Source of the DNA: Treponema bryantii | GTDB taxonomy: Bacteria > Spirochaetota > Spirochaetia > Treponematales > Treponemataceae | Direction of reading: 5' to 3' | Length of the DNA: 64,000 nucleotides | Assembly (NCBI RefSeq): GCF_036492245.1 | Contig: NZ_AP025286.1 | Span: 2,294,001-2,358,000, forward strand | Program-made: the position numbers and the translations under genes | The notes under the pieces: model-generated | What the model saw: only the letters and a program-made list of their open reading frames with translations | The model's database searches: none | What the model was told of the DNA's origin: nothing | Shown: positions 63,106-64,000 of the stretch, piece after piece | Position numbering within the stretch: position 1 is the first letter of the stretch | Layout: each line of letters opens with the position of its first letter

Positions 63106-63576
63106 TTAATTGATTTTACTATATAATCCGCTAAGTTCTTCGCGCCATTGAGACTGCTCTTCGCGGTTTTCCCATTCGATTATTTTTTTGATTGTAAAAT
63201 GACGCTGATCACGGATATTTTCATACTGAAGAACTGCAAAACGTCCCTGACCAATATAAGCTACTTTTTCATTTTCTCCGGTAGGCTCAGACTGCTTTAC
63301 CTGATTCAGAACACAGTCAAAATGAAGAGGCTGTCCGGTAGTCTTATCAGCAATAGCACTGGCAATGTCAGTAATCGGCTGTCCGCATTTTGGACAGATG
63401 ATTTCACGTGCCTTAACATCCTGAATAGCTGCTAATCTCTGTCTTTCAGCATCCTGGTCTTCATATAAAGCCTTGTTAAACTGAAAAGACTTCTGTTTAT
63501 TTTCGCGAGACTGCTCATTATTTCTTTTCTGATTATTCCAGTTGTTCGAATGTTTTCTATTGCGACGTCTATCCAT
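63106..63576 (-). CDS. Small protein with a CxxC...HxxC metal-binding motif, unknown function
   Basis: 156 residues. The N-terminal 35 residues are rich in Asn, Arg, Gln and Lys and likely disordered or RNA-binding. Then ICPKCGQPITD and PLHFDCV form a putative zinc site, followed by a C-terminal part with YIGQGRFAVLQYE. Family not recognised. It starts 2 bp after the small upstream gene and runs into earP, so these genes appear to form one operon. Confidence 0.75.
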   Translation of the reverse strand: MDRRRNRKHSNNWNNQKRNNEQSRENKQKSFQFNKALYEDQDAERQRLAAIQDVKAREIICPKCGQPITDIASAIADKTTGQPLHFDCVLNQVKQSEPTGENEKVAYIGQGRFAVLQYENIRDQRHFTIKKIIEWENREEQSQWREELSGLYSKIN

Positions 63577-63578
63577 AA

Positions 63579-63779
63579 TTAATCCCGGAATTTCAATTCA
63601 TCAGGATCATCAATCAGATGATTACTAATAACCTGTGCAATTCTTTGAATTGCATTATCAAGATATTCCTGATTTTGAATTTTCTCCCTTAACTCCAGTA
63701 TTCTTGGAGACAGATCGACAGTTTCGGTCCGTTCAAGAACAAGAGTTGCTGCCCCTGTAGATTTTCCACCAGAAATCAT
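63579..63779 (-). CDS. Small helical protein, possibly FlgM-like anti-sigma factor
   Basis: 66 residues. The segment VDLSPRILELREKIQNQEYL, followed by IQRIAQVISNHLIDD, resembles the C-terminal sigma28-binding helices of FlgM, but the match is by eye and weak. GGAG lies upstream of the ATG. It lies between yraN and the metal-motif gene. If it is FlgM it would hold flagellar sigma28 inactive; otherwise function unknown. Confidence 0.45.
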   Translation of the reverse strand: MISGGKSTGAATLVLERTETVDLSPRILELREKIQNQEYLDNAIQRIAQVISNHLIDDPDELKFRD

Positions 63780-63805
63780 AAAATCTCCCTAAAAACTACG
63801 CGTTA

Positions 63806-64000
63806 TTACTCTGTAAATGCATTTTCAATATGATATACGGGCTCCAAGCCGGGCATATCAATAACAATTACATCAAATCTGATGTAACTGTTACTATATT
63901 GTCGATGTTTTAACAGAAAACGTTTAGATGTTTTTATGATTCTTTGACGTTTCTGGTAATTTAACTCCCTCTGAATCATATCTATTGTGCCGTTTGGAAG
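63806..64000 (-). CDS. yraN: YraN family (UPF0102) protein, C-terminal part
   Basis: Only the last 64 codons are in the window; the frame is open to base 64000. The segment YQKRQRIIKTSKRFLLKH, followed by IRFDVIVID and HIENAF, matches the C-terminal end of YraN, a small nuclease-like-fold protein often near rnhB and ribosome genes. Its function is not established. Confidence 0.85.
   Translation of the reverse strand, partial: LPNGTIDMIQRELNYQKRQRIIKTSKRFLLKHRQYSNSYIRFDVIVIDMPGLEPVYHIENAFTE

Noticed and set aside
1-64000. CRISPR array, insertion sequence or prophage
   Set aside because: No regularly spaced direct repeats, transposase, integrase or phage structural genes were seen anywhere in the window.

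Overview
The window looks like chromosomal DNA from a treponeme (Spirochaetota), most likely a gut or rumen commensal. The grounds are a non-operonic FliG paralogue of the spirochaete FliG1 type, a 917-residue GreA with a giant N-terminal extension, many short lipoproteins and TPR proteins, moderately AT-rich DNA, tRNA genes without encoded CCA, and an EF-P/EarP pair. This is judged from protein features only; no database was searched. There is no phage, insertion sequence, CRISPR array or rRNA. The novelty lies in small regulatory and repeat structures and in unusual protein architectures.

Layout. 1-9.6 kb: the SUF iron-sulfur cluster genes (sufB end, sufD, sufS, sufU) run on the plus strand. 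They are interrupted by two antisense genes, a c-di-GMP GGDEF/EAL protein and a lipoprotein made of eleven InlB-type repeats. A tRNA-Arg follows. 9.7-23.1 kb: a long minus-strand housekeeping series reads rpe, TPR and lipoprotein genes, recA, folK, scpA, scpB, rluB, a PAP2 phosphatase, cmk, rpsA, a degenerate sigma54-activator-like protein, a TPR membrane protein and a lipoprotein. 23.3-28.1 kb: a TPR protein, the giant GreA and a metallo-beta-lactamase-fold protein. 28.1-31.2 kb: deoC, diverging from a ferredoxin, an M23 peptidase and a PEGA-like protein. 31.2-31.85 kb: a 658-bp gap holding a candidate small RNA and two large foldback repeats in opposite orientation. 31.85-38.9 kb: a class A penicillin-binding protein, a ParB-like miniprotein, a small exported protein, rlmJ and clpB. 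38.9-48.3 kb (minus): a tocopherol-cyclase-like protein, a small unknown, an M16C protease, fliG1 and a heterodimeric ABC exporter.

48.4-56.8 kb is a carbon-uptake region: an AraC regulator, an LplB/YtcP-type ABC importer without its own ATPase, a GntR/FCD regulator and a TRAP transporter. An identical 13-nt palindromic site lies upstream of both transporters, so one regulator between them probably controls both. 56.8-57.4 kb holds tRNA-Asp, tRNA-Pro and rpsU. 57.4-61.1 kb encodes a peptide-binding lipoprotein followed closely by a chemoreceptor. 61.3-64 kb encodes EF-P with Arg at position 32, its probable rhamnosyltransferase EarP, and small genes ending in a partial YraN. A dispersed palindromic repeat lies in the earP leader, and a second copy is inserted in frame inside earP.

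A recurring theme is promoters whose -10 box ends only 6-10 nt before the start codon with no Shine-Dalgarno sequence (c-di-GMP gene, GNAT gene, rpe, deoC, PBP gene, fliG1, gntR). This suggests many leaderless mRNAs beside genes with strong Shine-Dalgarno sites.
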